Source: Nocardioides sp. InS609-2 (GTDB taxonomy: Bacteria > Actinomycetota > Actinomycetes > Propionibacteriales > Nocardioidaceae). Taken from it: DNA of 64,000 nucleotides. The translations under genes were made by a program, and so were the position numbers. This document shows positions 1-8,619 of the stretch, in pieces. The notes under the pieces were generated by a model. The model was not told the origin of the DNA, did no database searches, and worked only from the letters and a program-made list of their open reading frames with translations. The stretch spans positions 4,154,001 to 4,218,000 of the forward strand of contig NZ_CP060034.1 in assembly GCF_023208195.1 (NCBI RefSeq), written 5' to 3'. Positions within the stretch are counted from its first letter, which is position 1; every line of letters starts with the position of its first letter.

Positions 1-1098
1 GGCTGGGTCGACTCCGCACTCGACGCCGATGTGCTCACGATCGGCTTCGCGCGCCGCGTGCCGTCGTACAAGCGGCTGACGCTGATGCTGCGCGATCCCG
101 CCCGCCTGAAGATGCTGTTGCTCGACCCCGAGCGGCCGATCCAGCTGGTCATCGCCGGCAAGGCGCACCCGGCCGACGACGGCGGCAAGAAGCTGATCCA
201 GGAGATCGTCAAGTTCGCCGACGACCCCGAGATCCGGCACCGCATCGCGTTCCTGCCCAACTACGACATCGCGATGGCGCTGCCTCTCTACCCCGGCTGC
301 GACGTCTGGCTCAACAACCCGCTGCGCCCTTACGAGGCGTGCGGCACGTCCGGCATGAAGGCCGCCCTCAACGGTGGCCTCAATCTGTCGATCCTCGACG
401 GCTGGTGGGACGAGTGGTACGACGGCCAGAACGGCTGGGCGATCCCGTCGGCCGACGGCGTCGACGACCAGGACCGGCGCGACGACCTCGAGGCCAACGC
501 GCTCTACGACCTGATCGAGAACGAGGTCGCGCCGCGGTTCTACGACGTCGACAACGAGGGCGTGCCCACCCGCTGGCTCGAGATGGTGCGGCACACGCTG
601 AAGTCGCTCGGCCCCAAGGTGCTGGCCACCCGTCAGGTCCGTGACTACGTGCGCGACCTGTACTCCCCGGCCGCGCACACGTCGCGGGCGCTCAACTCCA
701 ACTACGACGGCGCCCGCGAGCTCGCCGCATGGAAGCAGGGTGTGCGCCAGGCCTGGCCGTCGGTGCACGTCGAGCACGTCGAGTCGGCCGGTGTCGACGA
801 CTCCCCGGAGGTCGGCGCGAACCTGACCGTGCGCGCGTTCGTCGCGCTCGGATCGCTGAGCCCCGACGACGTCGAGGTTCAGGTCGTGCACGGCCGCACC
901 ACCGGCGACGACGAGCTCGCCGACTCGACCGTGAGCGTCATGCACGTCGTCGAGAGCTACGACGGCAACCGGCACCGCTTCGACGCCGACGTGTCCCTCG
1001 CCCGGTCCGGCTCGTTCGGCTACACAGTGCGGGTCGTGCCGCGTAACGACGCGCTCGCCTCGGTCGCCGAGCTCGGGTTGGTCGCCGTTCCCGCCTGA
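1..1098 (+). CDS. glgP: Alpha-glucan phosphorylase, C-terminal part (5' truncated by window)
   Basis: The frame is already open at base 1 and runs 365 codons to a TGA at 1096-1098, so the N-terminus lies outside the window. The product is the C-terminal part of a GT35 phosphorylase, which releases glucose-1-phosphate from storage glucans using pyridoxal phosphate (PLP). The segment CGTSGMKAALNGG matches the PLP-lysine region of the family; the lysine codon is 358-360. The last 110 or so residues form a beta-rich tail typical of the long actinobacterial form. It faces glgX (debranching enzyme) convergently, which fits glycogen breakdown. Confidence 0.93.
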   Translation, partial: GWVDSALDADVLTIGFARRVPSYKRLTLMLRDPARLKMLLLDPERPIQLVIAGKAHPADDGGKKLIQEIVKFADDPEIRHRIAFLPNYDIAMALPLYPGCDVWLNNPLRPYEACGTSGMKAALNGGLNLSILDGWWDEWYDGQNGWAIPSADGVDDQDRRDDLEANALYDLIENEVAPRFYDVDNEGVPTRWLEMVRHTLKSLGPKVLATRQVRDYVRDLYSPAAHTSRALNSNYDGARELAAWKQGVRQAWPSVHVEHVESAGVDDSPEVGANLTVRAFVALGSLSPDDVEVQVVHGRTTGDDELADSTVSVMHVVESYDGNRHRFDADVSLARSGSFGYTVRVVPRNDALASVAELGLVAVPA

Positions 1099-1151
1099 GG
1101 GCGAGCCTGGTGCGCCGTCGTCCGCCCGGGGTGCTGGGGCCCGCGCGCGTA

Positions 1152-1226
1152 GCAGGTCGGGTCTCGGCGTCAAGAGTTCCCTGCGGCGCCTTCGGCGCTC
1201 TTGACTCCGAGCCTCTCCCGACCTGC
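1152..1226. terminator. Large imperfect hairpin between glgP and glgX
   Basis: A 10-bp arm GCAGGTCGGG (1152-1161) pairs with CCCGACCTGC (1217-1226). A second paired block inside it is GTCAAGAG with CTCTTGAC. It follows the glgP stop by about 50 nt and separates two convergent genes, so a bidirectional terminator or a REP-type element fits. No T-run follows. Confidence 0.5.
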
Positions 1227-1239
1227 TGAGCGGCGCCCG

Positions 1240-1274
1240 GGGCGGCGGCAAGCCGCCGCCCGCGCAAGCGCGGG
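1240..1274. terminator. Overlapping GC-rich hairpins in the glgP-glgX gap
   Basis: GGGCGGCGGC (1240-1249) and GCCGCCGCCC (1252-1261) pair perfectly around AA. The end of that stem is reused by CCCGCGC-AA-GCGCGGG (1259-1274). The two stems are mutually exclusive. The rest of the 383-bp gap (1099-1481) holds a weaker CCGCATG/CATGCGG pair near 1308-1335 and no convincing gene. Confidence 0.5.
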
Positions 1275-1481
1275 CCCCGAAATGACACCCCGCGATTGGT
1301 CGAAAGCCGCATGGTTCTGGCCGAGATTCATGCGGTTTCTGGCCATTCGACGGGGTGCATTTCCGACCGCAGGTCGGCGTCGTCCCGATAGGCGCCAACT
1401 CGGCCCGGGTGGAGGCCGAAGACTGGCGCCGCGGGAGGACGATGACGTCAGCCCGACCACGACCCGCTTGTGCGGCCAAGC

Positions 1482-3656
1482 TCAGGTCTGCCGGAACACC
1501 AGCACGGAGCGGCCCTCCTGCTTGACCTGTTCGCCCGCCTTGACCTGGGTGCCGATCGGGTTCGTCGAGTCGGTGGAGAGCACGATCTCGCCGGCGGATA
1601 TCCAGGCGTTCTCGGGCAGCGTGAGCACGACGTCGTTGGGGCTGGAGTTGAGCCAGATCATGAACGACTTGTCGCGCTGCTGCTCGCCGTGGGCACCTGG
1701 GAAGCGCAACGGGTCACCCAGCACGAACAGCCCGACCGCCTTGATCGAGTCGTCGCGCCAGTCGGCGTCCGACATCTCGCGCCCCTCGGGGTGCAGCCAG
1801 ACGATGTCCTTGGGACCACCCTTGATGGTGGGCCGCCCCTCGAACCAGTGCCGCTGCCGCAGCGCCGGGTGCTCACGACGCAGCCGCAGCGCGGTCTTGG
1901 TGATCTCGTAGAGGTCGAGCCACGCGTCGTCGGGTCGCCAGTCGATCCACGAGGTCTCGTTGTCCTGGCCGTAGGCGTTGTTGTTGCCACCCTGGGTGCG
2001 GCCGCGCTCGTCGCCGGCGGTCAGCATCGGCACGCCGTTGGAGAAGCAGAGCATCGCCATCATGTTCGCGGCCTGCCGCCGCCGCAGCGCGATGATCTCG
2101 GGGTCGTCGGTCTCGCCCTCGACGCCGCAGTTCCACGAGCGGTTGTTGTCGGTGCCGTCGCGCCCGTTCTCGCCGTTGGCCTCGTTGTGCTTCTGGTCGT
2201 ACGACACGAGGTCGCGCAGGGTGAAGCCGTCGTGGGCGGTCACGAAGTTAACGGAGGCGTACGGCGACCGGCCGTCGTCGGCGTACAGGTCGGACGAGCC
2301 GGCGAGGCGGGTGGCAACGGTGCGGATGCCGTCGGCCCGGCCCCGCCAGAAGTCGCGGACAGTGTCGCGGTACTGGTCGTTCCACTCGATCCACGGCGGC
2401 GGGAAGCCTCCGACGCGGTAGCCGTCCATGGAGGCGTCCCACGGCTCGGCGATCAGCTTCACGTGGCGCAGCACCGGGTCCTGGCCGATCGCGACGAGCA
2501 GGTGGCTGCCCATGTCGATCTCCTGGTTGGTGCGGGCCAGTGCCGACATCAGGTCGAAGCGGAACCCGTCGACGTGCATCTCGCTCACCCAGTAGCGCAG
2601 CGAGTCGAGGATCATCCGCAGCGACTGGGTGTGAGTGGCGTCGACGGTGTTGCCGCACCCGGTGACGTCCCAGTAGGCGTCGGTCTTCGCCGTCGGGTGC
2701 AACTGATCGCTGACGCGCTGGTAGTAGCCCCGGTCGTCGAGGCCCCGGAAGCTCAGCGTCGGCCCACGCGGCCCGGCCTCGGCGGTGTGGTTGTAGACGA
2801 CGTCGAGATAGACCTCGAGCCCGGCGTCGTGGAACGCCTTGACCATCGTCTTGAACTCGGTGACCTGCTGGCCACGGTCGCCGGAGGCGGAGTAGGCGCC
2901 GTGCGGGGCGAAGAAGCCGATGGAGTTGTAGCCCCAGTAGTTCACCAGGCCGAGCTCGGCGAGCTTGGGCTCGGAGACGAACTGGTGCACCGGCAGCAGC
3001 TCGACCGCCGTCACGCCCAGGTCGCGGAGGTAGTCGATGACCGCGGGCGTCGCGAGGCCGGCGTACGTTCCGCGCAGCTCCTCGGGCACTCGGTCATGCA
3101 GCTGGGTCATGCCCTTGACGTGGAGCTCGTAGATGACGGTGTCGCGCCACCGCCGGCCGAGGGGAGTGTCGTCGCCCCAGTCGAACTCGTCGTATACGAC
3201 GACGCTGCGCGCCATGTACGGCGCGGAGTCGAGCTCGCTCATCACCTCGGGGGTGCCGATGACGAACGAGAAGATCGCGGGCTCGGGCGTGACGGTGCCG
3301 GAGACCGCCCGGCCGTAGGGGTCGAGCAGCAGCTTGTTGACGTTGAATCGCAGCCCCTCCGCGGGCCGCCACGGTCCCTCGACGCGGTAGCCGTAGAGCG
3401 CGCCGGCCATCAGGCCGGGCACGGCGCCGTGCCAGATGCCCAGCGACTGCTCGGTCAGCTCGACCCGGGTCTCGACCTCCGTGCCGTGGCCGTCGTCCTC
3501 GAACAGGCACACCCAGGCGCGGGTCGCCCGGGGTGCGTAGACGGCGAAGTTGGTCGACTCCTCGCTCCAGGTCGCGCCTAGCGGCCAGTTGCGCCCGGGC
3601 CAGACTGCGTTGCGCTGGCCCTCGTGGTCCCACATTCCCGGTGTCACGGCGGTCAT
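1482..3656 (-). CDS. glgX: Glycogen debranching enzyme GlgX
   Basis: The product is a 724-aa GH13 isoamylase-type enzyme that hydrolyses alpha-1,6 branches of phosphorylase-trimmed glycogen. An N-terminal CBM48-like domain (PLGATWSEESTNFAVYAP) precedes the catalytic barrel. The expected catalytic triad is present: nucleophile D368 in DGFRFDLM, acid E404 in AEPWD, and D476 in TAHDGF. I start it at ATG 3656; ATG 3635 (MWDHEG) is an alternative, and neither has a strong ribosome site. The open frame continues far upstream on this strand, but that part is antisense to other genes and does not look like protein. Confidence 0.95.
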   Translation of the reverse strand: MTAVTPGMWDHEGQRNAVWPGRNWPLGATWSEESTNFAVYAPRATRAWVCLFEDDGHGTEVETRVELTEQSLGIWHGAVPGLMAGALYGYRVEGPWRPAEGLRFNVNKLLLDPYGRAVSGTVTPEPAIFSFVIGTPEVMSELDSAPYMARSVVVYDEFDWGDDTPLGRRWRDTVIYELHVKGMTQLHDRVPEELRGTYAGLATPAVIDYLRDLGVTAVELLPVHQFVSEPKLAELGLVNYWGYNSIGFFAPHGAYSASGDRGQQVTEFKTMVKAFHDAGLEVYLDVVYNHTAEAGPRGPTLSFRGLDDRGYYQRVSDQLHPTAKTDAYWDVTGCGNTVDATHTQSLRMILDSLRYWVSEMHVDGFRFDLMSALARTNQEIDMGSHLLVAIGQDPVLRHVKLIAEPWDASMDGYRVGGFPPPWIEWNDQYRDTVRDFWRGRADGIRTVATRLAGSSDLYADDGRSPYASVNFVTAHDGFTLRDLVSYDQKHNEANGENGRDGTDNNRSWNCGVEGETDDPEIIALRRRQAANMMAMLCFSNGVPMLTAGDERGRTQGGNNNAYGQDNETSWIDWRPDDAWLDLYEITKTALRLRREHPALRQRHWFEGRPTIKGGPKDIVWLHPEGREMSDADWRDDSIKAVGLFVLGDPLRFPGAHGEQQRDKSFMIWLNSSPNDVVLTLPENAWISAGEIVLSTDSTNPIGTQVKAGEQVKQEGRSVLVFRQT

Positions 3657-3725
3657 TGTGGCGCATGCCCTCCGGCCGGCGAGGTTGGGCGGCTGCGACC
3701 TATTCCCAGTGCGCGACCTGCGAGT

Positions 3726-3731
3726 TATGGT
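3726..3731 (+). promoter_or_regulatory. Putative -10 box and AGGTGA ribosome site
   Basis: TATGGT lies 15 nt upstream of ATG 3747, with AGGTGA (3736-3741) between them. This gives a very short leader and supports the chosen start. Confidence 0.4.
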
Positions 3732-3746
3732 CCGCAGGTGATATCG

Positions 3747-4811
3747 ATGAGAACCATCCTGATCCCCGCGGGCGCCGGGCTCGTCGCCTTGACACTCGCC
3801 GCCACCCTGGCCTCCGCGCCCGCCCTCGCCACCAAGCCGGGCAGCGGGAGCACCACCGGCTCGGCCAAGATCTTCAAGGTCAACCCGGTCCAGTCGACCG
3901 GTGACCAGACGCTGGTCGACGGCAAGGACGGCAAGGAGGCCGTCATGCCTCGGGAGGCGTACACGAGCGAGGACCTGCGCAACCTCGACGGCTCGGGCAC
4001 GCTGTCGGGCAAGTGGGCCAACGTGCGCACCAGCACCGGCACCCCGGCTTACAGCGCCATCAACGAGTTCAAGTACACCCGCGACCAGGACCAGTTCGAG
4101 CAGGTGATGGGCTACTTCTGGGTCAACGAGGCGCAGGAGTACCTCCAGTCCCTCGGCTTCGGCAGCACGTTGCGGCCGATCCTGAAGCGGCCCTACGACG
4201 TGCGCATCAGCCAGTACGGCGTCGACAACTCCTACATGACCGACAAGGGCGACTTCATCCGCCTGGGCAAGGGCGGCGTCGACGATGCCGAGGACGCCGA
4301 GGTGATCATGCACGAGTACGGTCACGCCATCCACAACGACCAGGTCCCCGGCTACGGCAGCAGCCTCGACGCCGGCTCGATCGGCGAGTCCTTCGGTGAC
4401 TACTTCGCCGTCAGCGCCGGCCTGGCTGCCGCCCAGCGTTACGGCTGGCCGGTCGGGGCCGAGCAGGCGTGCCCGATGGACTGGGACGCCGTGTCCTACA
4501 CCGCCGCTCCACACTGCATCCGACGGTTCGACCGCAACCTGACGCTGCTGACCCGCAGGAACGAGGTGCACTTCGACGGCCAGATCTGGAGCCAGGCGCT
4601 GTGGGAGATCCGGCTCGGTTACGTGAACGCCGGCAAGACGACCGCCCAGTGGGACACCACGATGATCGACGCGCAGTTCGGCTTCGCGCCGGACACCTCG
4701 TTCCAGCAGGCCGCGAAGGCGATCTACCTCAAGGCGATCGCCCGGGGCGACGGCACCCAGGAGCTGATCCGCAACCGGTTCGCCGCGCGGGGCATCGAGT
4801 TCACCGTCTGA
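3747..4811 (+). CDS. Secreted zinc metallopeptidase (HEYGH, gluzincin type)
   Basis: A 354-aa protein with a Sec signal peptide (hydrophobic core, cleavage near APALA, residues 22-27). The motif HEYGHAIHND at 189-198 supplies two zinc ligands and the catalytic Glu. E214 in IGESFGDYFAVS is the likely third ligand, as in M4/M36 (thermolysin/fungalysin) families. It is short for M36 and lacks an obvious FTP/PepSY propeptide. It is divergent from glgX and followed by the crotonase gene. The substrate cannot be told; assignment to a zinc peptidase is firm, the exact family less so. Confidence 0.8.
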   Translation: MRTILIPAGAGLVALTLAATLASAPALATKPGSGSTTGSAKIFKVNPVQSTGDQTLVDGKDGKEAVMPREAYTSEDLRNLDGSGTLSGKWANVRTSTGTPAYSAINEFKYTRDQDQFEQVMGYFWVNEAQEYLQSLGFGSTLRPILKRPYDVRISQYGVDNSYMTDKGDFIRLGKGGVDDAEDAEVIMHEYGHAIHNDQVPGYGSSLDAGSIGESFGDYFAVSAGLAAAQRYGWPVGAEQACPMDWDAVSYTAAPHCIRRFDRNLTLLTRRNEVHFDGQIWSQALWEIRLGYVNAGKTTAQWDTTMIDAQFGFAPDTSFQQAAKAIYLKAIARGDGTQELIRNRFAARGIEFTV

Positions 4812-4907
4812 TCGAGCGCCTCGCACGTCAAGGACAGGGATCGAGCCTCTAGGCTCGGTCCCTGTTCGGGTTCTGTCGTGTTGTCGAGTTGCGTGGAGGT
4901 CGTCGTG

Positions 4908-5684
4908 GTGGATTTCGTCAGGCTCGAGGTCGAGGGTGGCGTGGGCACCATCCGGCTGGACCGCCCCAAGATGAACGCCCTCAACGTGCAGGTGCAGGAG
5001 GAGATCCGCGCCGCCGCCACCGAGGCCAGCGCCCGTGACGACATCAAGGCGGTCGTGGTCTACGGAGGCGAGAAGGTGTTCGCCGCCGGGGCTGACGTCA
5101 AGGAGATGGCCGACATGTCGTACACCGACATGGTCAAGCGCTCCGGAGCCTTGCAGTCCGCGCTCACCTCGGTGGCCCGGATCCCGAAGCCGGTCGTGGC
5201 AGCGGTCACCGGCTACGCGCTCGGCGGTGGCTGCGAGCTCGCCCTGTGCGCCGACGTGCGGTTCGCGGGAGACAACGCCGTGCTCGGCCAGCCCGAGGTG
5301 CTGCTCGGCATCATCCCGGGCGCCGGTGGCACCCAGCGGCTGACCCGGCTGATCGGGCCGAGCAAGGCGAAGGACATCATCTTCACCGGCCGTTTCGTCA
5401 AGGCCGACGAGGCGCTGGCGATCGGTCTCGTCGACCGCGTCGTCCCCGCCGACCTGGTGTACGACGAGGCGCTGGCGTGGGCCGGCCAGTTCGCCGGCGC
5501 CGCGACGTACGCCCTCCGCGCGGCCAAGGAGACCATCGACCGGGGCCTCGAGACGGACCTCGAGACCGGCCTGGAGATCGAGCGCCAGCAGTTCGCCGCA
5601 CTTTTCGCCACCGAGGACCGTGCCATTGGCATGGGTTCGTTCGTTGAGAACGGACCGGGCAAGGCCCAGTTCGTGGGGCGGTAG
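4908..5684 (+). CDS. Enoyl-CoA hydratase / crotonase
   Basis: A 258-aa crotonase, the usual family length. It probably hydrates trans-2-enoyl-CoA in beta-oxidation. The oxyanion segment AAGADVKEM and both catalytic glutamates of classical enoyl-CoA hydratase are present (E110 in GGGCELAL, E130 in GQPEVLLG). GTG 4908 is chosen because GGAGG (4895-4899) sits 8 nt upstream; frames open earlier at 4878 and 4893 would put that site inside the gene. A TAGGCT -10-like box lies at 4850. The ETF genes a little downstream fit a fatty-acid oxidation context. Confidence 0.93.
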   Translation: MDFVRLEVEGGVGTIRLDRPKMNALNVQVQEEIRAAATEASARDDIKAVVVYGGEKVFAAGADVKEMADMSYTDMVKRSGALQSALTSVARIPKPVVAAVTGYALGGGCELALCADVRFAGDNAVLGQPEVLLGIIPGAGGTQRLTRLIGPSKAKDIIFTGRFVKADEALAIGLVDRVVPADLVYDEALAWAGQFAGAATYALRAAKETIDRGLETDLETGLEIERQQFAALFATEDRAIGMGSFVENGPGKAQFVGR

Positions 5685-5717
5685 CCTCCCGGCAACGAAA
5701 CGAGAGAAGGAACCGCC

Positions 5718-6086
5718 GTGGCTACGGATGAAAAGACCGACCGCAAGTCGGACAAAGGCAAGGGCAGGCAGGCAGTCGGCGAGGCCGTCAGCCTGGTCCG
5801 GGCGCGGCTGGCGCAGGCCATCTGGCTCGTCTGCGTGCTCGCCGCGCTGATCCTCGCGGTCGGTGCGCTGCTGGTGGCACTCAAGGCCAACAAGGACAAC
5901 GACCTCGTCTCGTTCGTGCTCTCCGCGGCCGACCGGGTCGACCTGGGTGTCTTCTCGCGCGACGCCGGCATCAAGCAGTTCACCGGTGACAACGCCGGCG
6001 TCAAGAACGCGCTGTTCAACTGGGGCCTCGGCGCGATCGCCTGGCTCATCGTGGGCCGCATCCTGGATCGGCTGATCCGCCCCTGA
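5718..6086 (+). CDS. Small conserved two-TM membrane protein
   Basis: A 122-aa protein starting at GTG 5718 behind GAGAAGGAAC. It has a charged Lys/Asp-rich N-terminus of about 25 residues, one membrane segment at about 35-55, a soluble loop, and a second segment at about 100-115 ending LDRLIRP. It starts 33 nt after the crotonase stop, so cotranscription is likely. I do not recognise a named family, and the function is unknown. Confidence 0.8.
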   Translation: MATDEKTDRKSDKGKGRQAVGEAVSLVRARLAQAIWLVCVLAALILAVGALLVALKANKDNDLVSFVLSAADRVDLGVFSRDAGIKQFTGDNAGVKNALFNWGLGAIAWLIVGRILDRLIRP

Positions 6087-6106
6087 TTCTGACAGTCCTA
6101 CTGTGA

Positions 6107-6145
6107 GAGACCCCACCCTGGACGGCGTTCCGCGGTGGGGTTCTC
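6107..6145 (+). terminator. Stem-loop terminator
   Basis: GAGACCCCACC (6107-6117) pairs with GGTGGGGTTCTC (6134-6145) with one bulged base. It lies 21 nt after the stop of the small membrane protein and upstream of etfB. Confidence 0.7.
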
Positions 6146-6201
6146 GCTAGTAGCCTCAGCCGCACCAACCGAATGCACAGGAGAGGCCCCCGGGTCACAC
6201 C

Positions 6202-6990
6202 ATGAACATTGTTGTTTGCGTGAAGTACGTCCCCGATGCCACCGCCGACCGGCAGTTCGAGTCCGACAACACCGTCGACCGTGTCGGCGTCGACGGGCTG
6301 CTGTCCGAACTCGACGAGTACGCCATCGAGCAGGCCCTGCAGCTCAAGGAGAAGGCCGAAGGAGAGACCACGGTGACCGCGCTCTGCGTGGGACCCGCGA
6401 AGGCCCTCGACGCCGTCCGCAAGGCGCTGCAGATGGGTGCCGACCAGGGCGTCCACGTGGTCGACGACGCGATCGCCGGCTCCGACGCCATCGCTACGTC
6501 ACTGGTGCTCGCCAAAGCGATCGAGAAGATCGGTGACGTCGACGTCGTCATGTGCGGCATGGCGTCCACCGACGGCGCGATGAGCGTCGTCCCGGCCATG
6601 CTGGCCGAGCGGCTCGGGCTGCCCCAGGTGACCCAGGCGGCCGTGGTCGAGGCCCAGGGTGGCCAGGTGCGCATCAAGCGCGACGGCGACTCCGCTACCG
6701 AGGTCATCGGCGCGACGATGCCGCTGGTGCTCTCGGTCACCGACCAGTCGGGCGAGGCCCGCTACCCGTCGTTCAAGGGCATCATGGCGGCCAAGAAGAA
6801 GCCGATGGAGACCTACTCGCTGAGCGACCTCGGCGTCGACGCCGACCAGGTCGGCCTCTCGGTGGCGTGGACCGTAGTGGAGGACACCACCGAGCGTCCG
6901 CCCCGCACCGCCGGCGAGATCGTCACGGACGAGGACGGGTCGGGCGCCAAGGCGCTGACCGAGTTCCTCGCCGCCAAGAAATTCATCTGA
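6202..6990 (+). CDS. etfB: Electron transfer flavoprotein beta subunit
   Basis: A 262-aa protein beginning MNIVVCVKYVPDATADRQF, characteristic of EtfB. With EtfA it accepts electrons from acyl-CoA dehydrogenases and passes them to ETF-quinone oxidoreductase. The AMP/FAD-binding core includes VMCGMASTDGAMSVVPAML. The region near QSGEARYPSFKGIMAAKKKP corresponds to the recognition loop that docks on partner dehydrogenases. An AGGAGAGG stretch lies about 15 nt upstream of the ATG. etfA follows 26 nt after the stop. Confidence 0.97.
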   Translation: MNIVVCVKYVPDATADRQFESDNTVDRVGVDGLLSELDEYAIEQALQLKEKAEGETTVTALCVGPAKALDAVRKALQMGADQGVHVVDDAIAGSDAIATSLVLAKAIEKIGDVDVVMCGMASTDGAMSVVPAMLAERLGLPQVTQAAVVEAQGGQVRIKRDGDSATEVIGATMPLVLSVTDQSGEARYPSFKGIMAAKKKPMETYSLSDLGVDADQVGLSVAWTVVEDTTERPPRTAGEIVTDEDGSGAKALTEFLAAKKFI

Positions 6991-7016
6991 GCGAAGTTCA
7001 TCTGAGGAGCAAGATC

Positions 7017-7979
7017 ATGACTGAAGTACTCGTTCTGGTCGACCACGTCGACGGCACGGTCAAGAAGCCGACCTATGAGCTGCTCACCATCGCGGCCCGC
7101 CTCGGCGAGCCCTCCGCGGTCTTCATCGGTGCTGCCGACCAGGCCGACGCCGTGGCCGAGGCCGTGAAGAAGTACGGCGCGCAGAAGGTCTACGTCGTCG
7201 ACGACGCCGAGATCAAGGGCTACCTCGTGGCCCCGAAGGCCGAGGCGCTGGCCCAGCTGGTCGAGAAGACTGCTGGTGAGGGGGGCGTGGCCGCGGTGTT
7301 GATCTCGTCCTCGGTCGAGGGCAAGGAGATCGCGGGTCGCCTCGCCATCAAGACGGAGTCAGGCCTGATCACCGACGCCGTCGACGTGCAAGAAGGTCCG
7401 GTGACCACGCAGAGCGTGTTCGCCGGCAACTTCACGGTGCAGGCCAAGGTCACCCAGGGCACGCCGATCATCACGGTGAAGCCCAACTCCGCCGCCCCGG
7501 AGGAGACCGAGGGTGCCGCTGCCGTCGAGCAGTTCGCCGTCACGATCTCCGACGCCGCCAAGGGTGCGCAGATCATCGCCAGCCAGCCGCGTCAGGCGAC
7601 CGGCCGCCCCGAGCTCACCGAGGCCGCGATCGTGGTCTCCGGTGGCCGTGGCACAGGCGGCGACTTCGAGCCCGTAGAGGGCTTCGCCGACGCGCTCGGT
7701 GCCGCGGTCGGCGCCTCGCGTGCCGCCGTCGACTCGGGTTGGAAGCCGCATTCCTTCCAGGTCGGCCAGACCGGCAAGACGGTCTCTCCGCAGCTCTACG
7801 TCGCCAACGGCATCTCCGGTGCGATCCAGCACCGCGCCGGCATGCAGACCTCGAAGACCATCGTCGCCGTCAACAAGGACGACGAGGCCCCGATCTTCGA
7901 GCTGGTCGACTTCGGTGTCGTCGGCGACCTGCACAAGGTGCTGCCGGCCGCGACCGAGCAGATCAACGCCCGCAAGTAG
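7017..7979 (+). CDS. etfA: Electron transfer flavoprotein alpha subunit
   Basis: A 320-aa EtfA. The C-terminal FAD domain is clear: SGGRGTGG, then [19 protein letters not shown] and [23 protein letters not shown] 7017 is preceded by GAGGAG (7004-7009). The same frame is open far upstream through etfB, but only from 7017 does it read as EtfA. TTCATCTGAG occurs twice in 25 nt at the etfB stop and just after it, a small tandem duplication that created the spacer. Confidence 0.97.
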   Translation: MTEVLVLVDHVDGTVKKPTYELLTIAARLGEPSAVFIGAADQADAVAEAVKKYGAQKVYVVDDAEIKGYLVAPKAEALAQLVEKTAGEGGVAAVLISSSVEGKEIAGRLAIKTESGLITDAVDVQEGPVTTQSVFAGNFTVQAKVTQGTPIITVKPNSAAPEETEGAAAVEQFAVTISDAAKGAQIIASQPRQATGRPELTEAAIVVSGGRGTGGDFEPVEGFADALGAAVGASRAAVDSGWKPHSFQVGQTGKTVSPQLYVANGISGAIQHRAGMQTSKTIVAVNKDDEAPIFELVDFGVVGDLHKVLPAATEQINARK

Positions 7980-7990
7980 TCATCGACATC

Positions 7991-8024
7991 CGACGCCCCG
8001 TCCTCTCCGGAGGGCGGGGCGTCG
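7991..8024. terminator. Bidirectional terminator, etfA and SGNH hydrolase
   Basis: A perfect 10-bp stem, CGACGCCCCG (7991-8000) with CGGGGCGTCG (8015-8024), lies between the convergent ends of etfA and the hydrolase gene. Confidence 0.85.
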
Positions 8025-8031
8025 TGTCGTT

Positions 8032-8547
8032 TCACCCGACAGCGGCGGCGATCGCCGGGATGAGCAGCTCGTACGCCGCCGGCGCGAGGTGCACGCCGTC
8101 GTCCACGAACGCCGCGCTGCCCAGCGAAGCCAGCACGGCCGGGGTGTCGACGACGCTGCCGCCGGCCGCGGCCACCACGTCCGCGGCGACCCTGCTGTAG
8201 TCGGCGAGCACCTCGTTCGTGCGGTCGGCCACCCGTTTCAGCCGGGTCTCGTCGACGCCCGGCGACGCGACGTACACGATCCGCTGGGGGAGACGGACGA
8301 CCGCGTCGGCCAGCGCCCGCTCGGAGGTCTCGATCGGCACCTGCTTCCACGGCGCCGCGTCGTTGGTGCCGACGCCGATGACCACGACGTCGTACGACGC
8401 GAGGTCGGCGACACCCGCGACCTGGTCGGCCAGGTCGGTGGCGAACGAGCCGCTGATCGCGGCGTTGGTCACCTCGGCCGCGATGCGCGTCAGGTCGTCG
8501 GGCTGGATCCGGGCGAGGTGGCTGTCGCCGAGCAGCAGGACGCGCAT
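8032..8547 (-). CDS. SGNH/GDSL-family hydrolase
   Basis: A 171-aa single-domain SGNH hydrolase (esterase or acyl-hydrolase fold). Block I is GDSHLARI (Ser 9 nucleophile), the oxyanion Asn is in VGTNDAAPW, and the Asp/His pair is in DDGVHLAP near the C-terminus. There is no signal peptide, so it is probably cytoplasmic. It is convergent with etfA and divergent from proA. A TAGGAC box lies 6 nt upstream of the ATG, one base from the leaderless promoter pattern. The substrate is unknown. Confidence 0.88.
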   Translation of the reverse strand: MRVLLLGDSHLARIQPDDLTRIAAEVTNAAISGSFATDLADQVAGVADLASYDVVVIGVGTNDAAPWKQVPIETSERALADAVVRLPQRIVYVASPGVDETRLKRVADRTNEVLADYSRVAADVVAAAGGSVVDTPAVLASLGSAAFVDDGVHLAPAAYELLIPAIAAAVG

Positions 8548-8607
8548 GGGTCTGTCCTATCGCGGCCGGGCCGGTGAGACGGCGGTGACGCGCCCGGCTC
8601 ACGCTCG

Positions 8608-8613
8608 TAGGCT
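8608..8613 (+). promoter_or_regulatory. Leaderless -10 box of proA
   Basis: TAGGCT followed by exactly 6 nt and then ATG 8620, so transcription should begin at the start codon. No Shine-Dalgarno is possible. Confidence 0.6.
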
Positions 8614-8619
8614 CGGTCC

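Noticed and set aside
1470..3581. A 703-codon plus-strand frame antisense to glgX
   Set aside because: It lies over a clearly functional gene, has no domain, and is Val/Asp/Arg/Gly-biased as expected from reverse codons.
1482..6116. A minus-strand open frame of about 1,544 codons running through the metallopeptidase, crotonase and small membrane protein genes
   Set aside because: Only the part up to 3656 reads as GlgX. The rest is antisense to three well-supported genes and has low-complexity composition typical of high-GC antisense frames.
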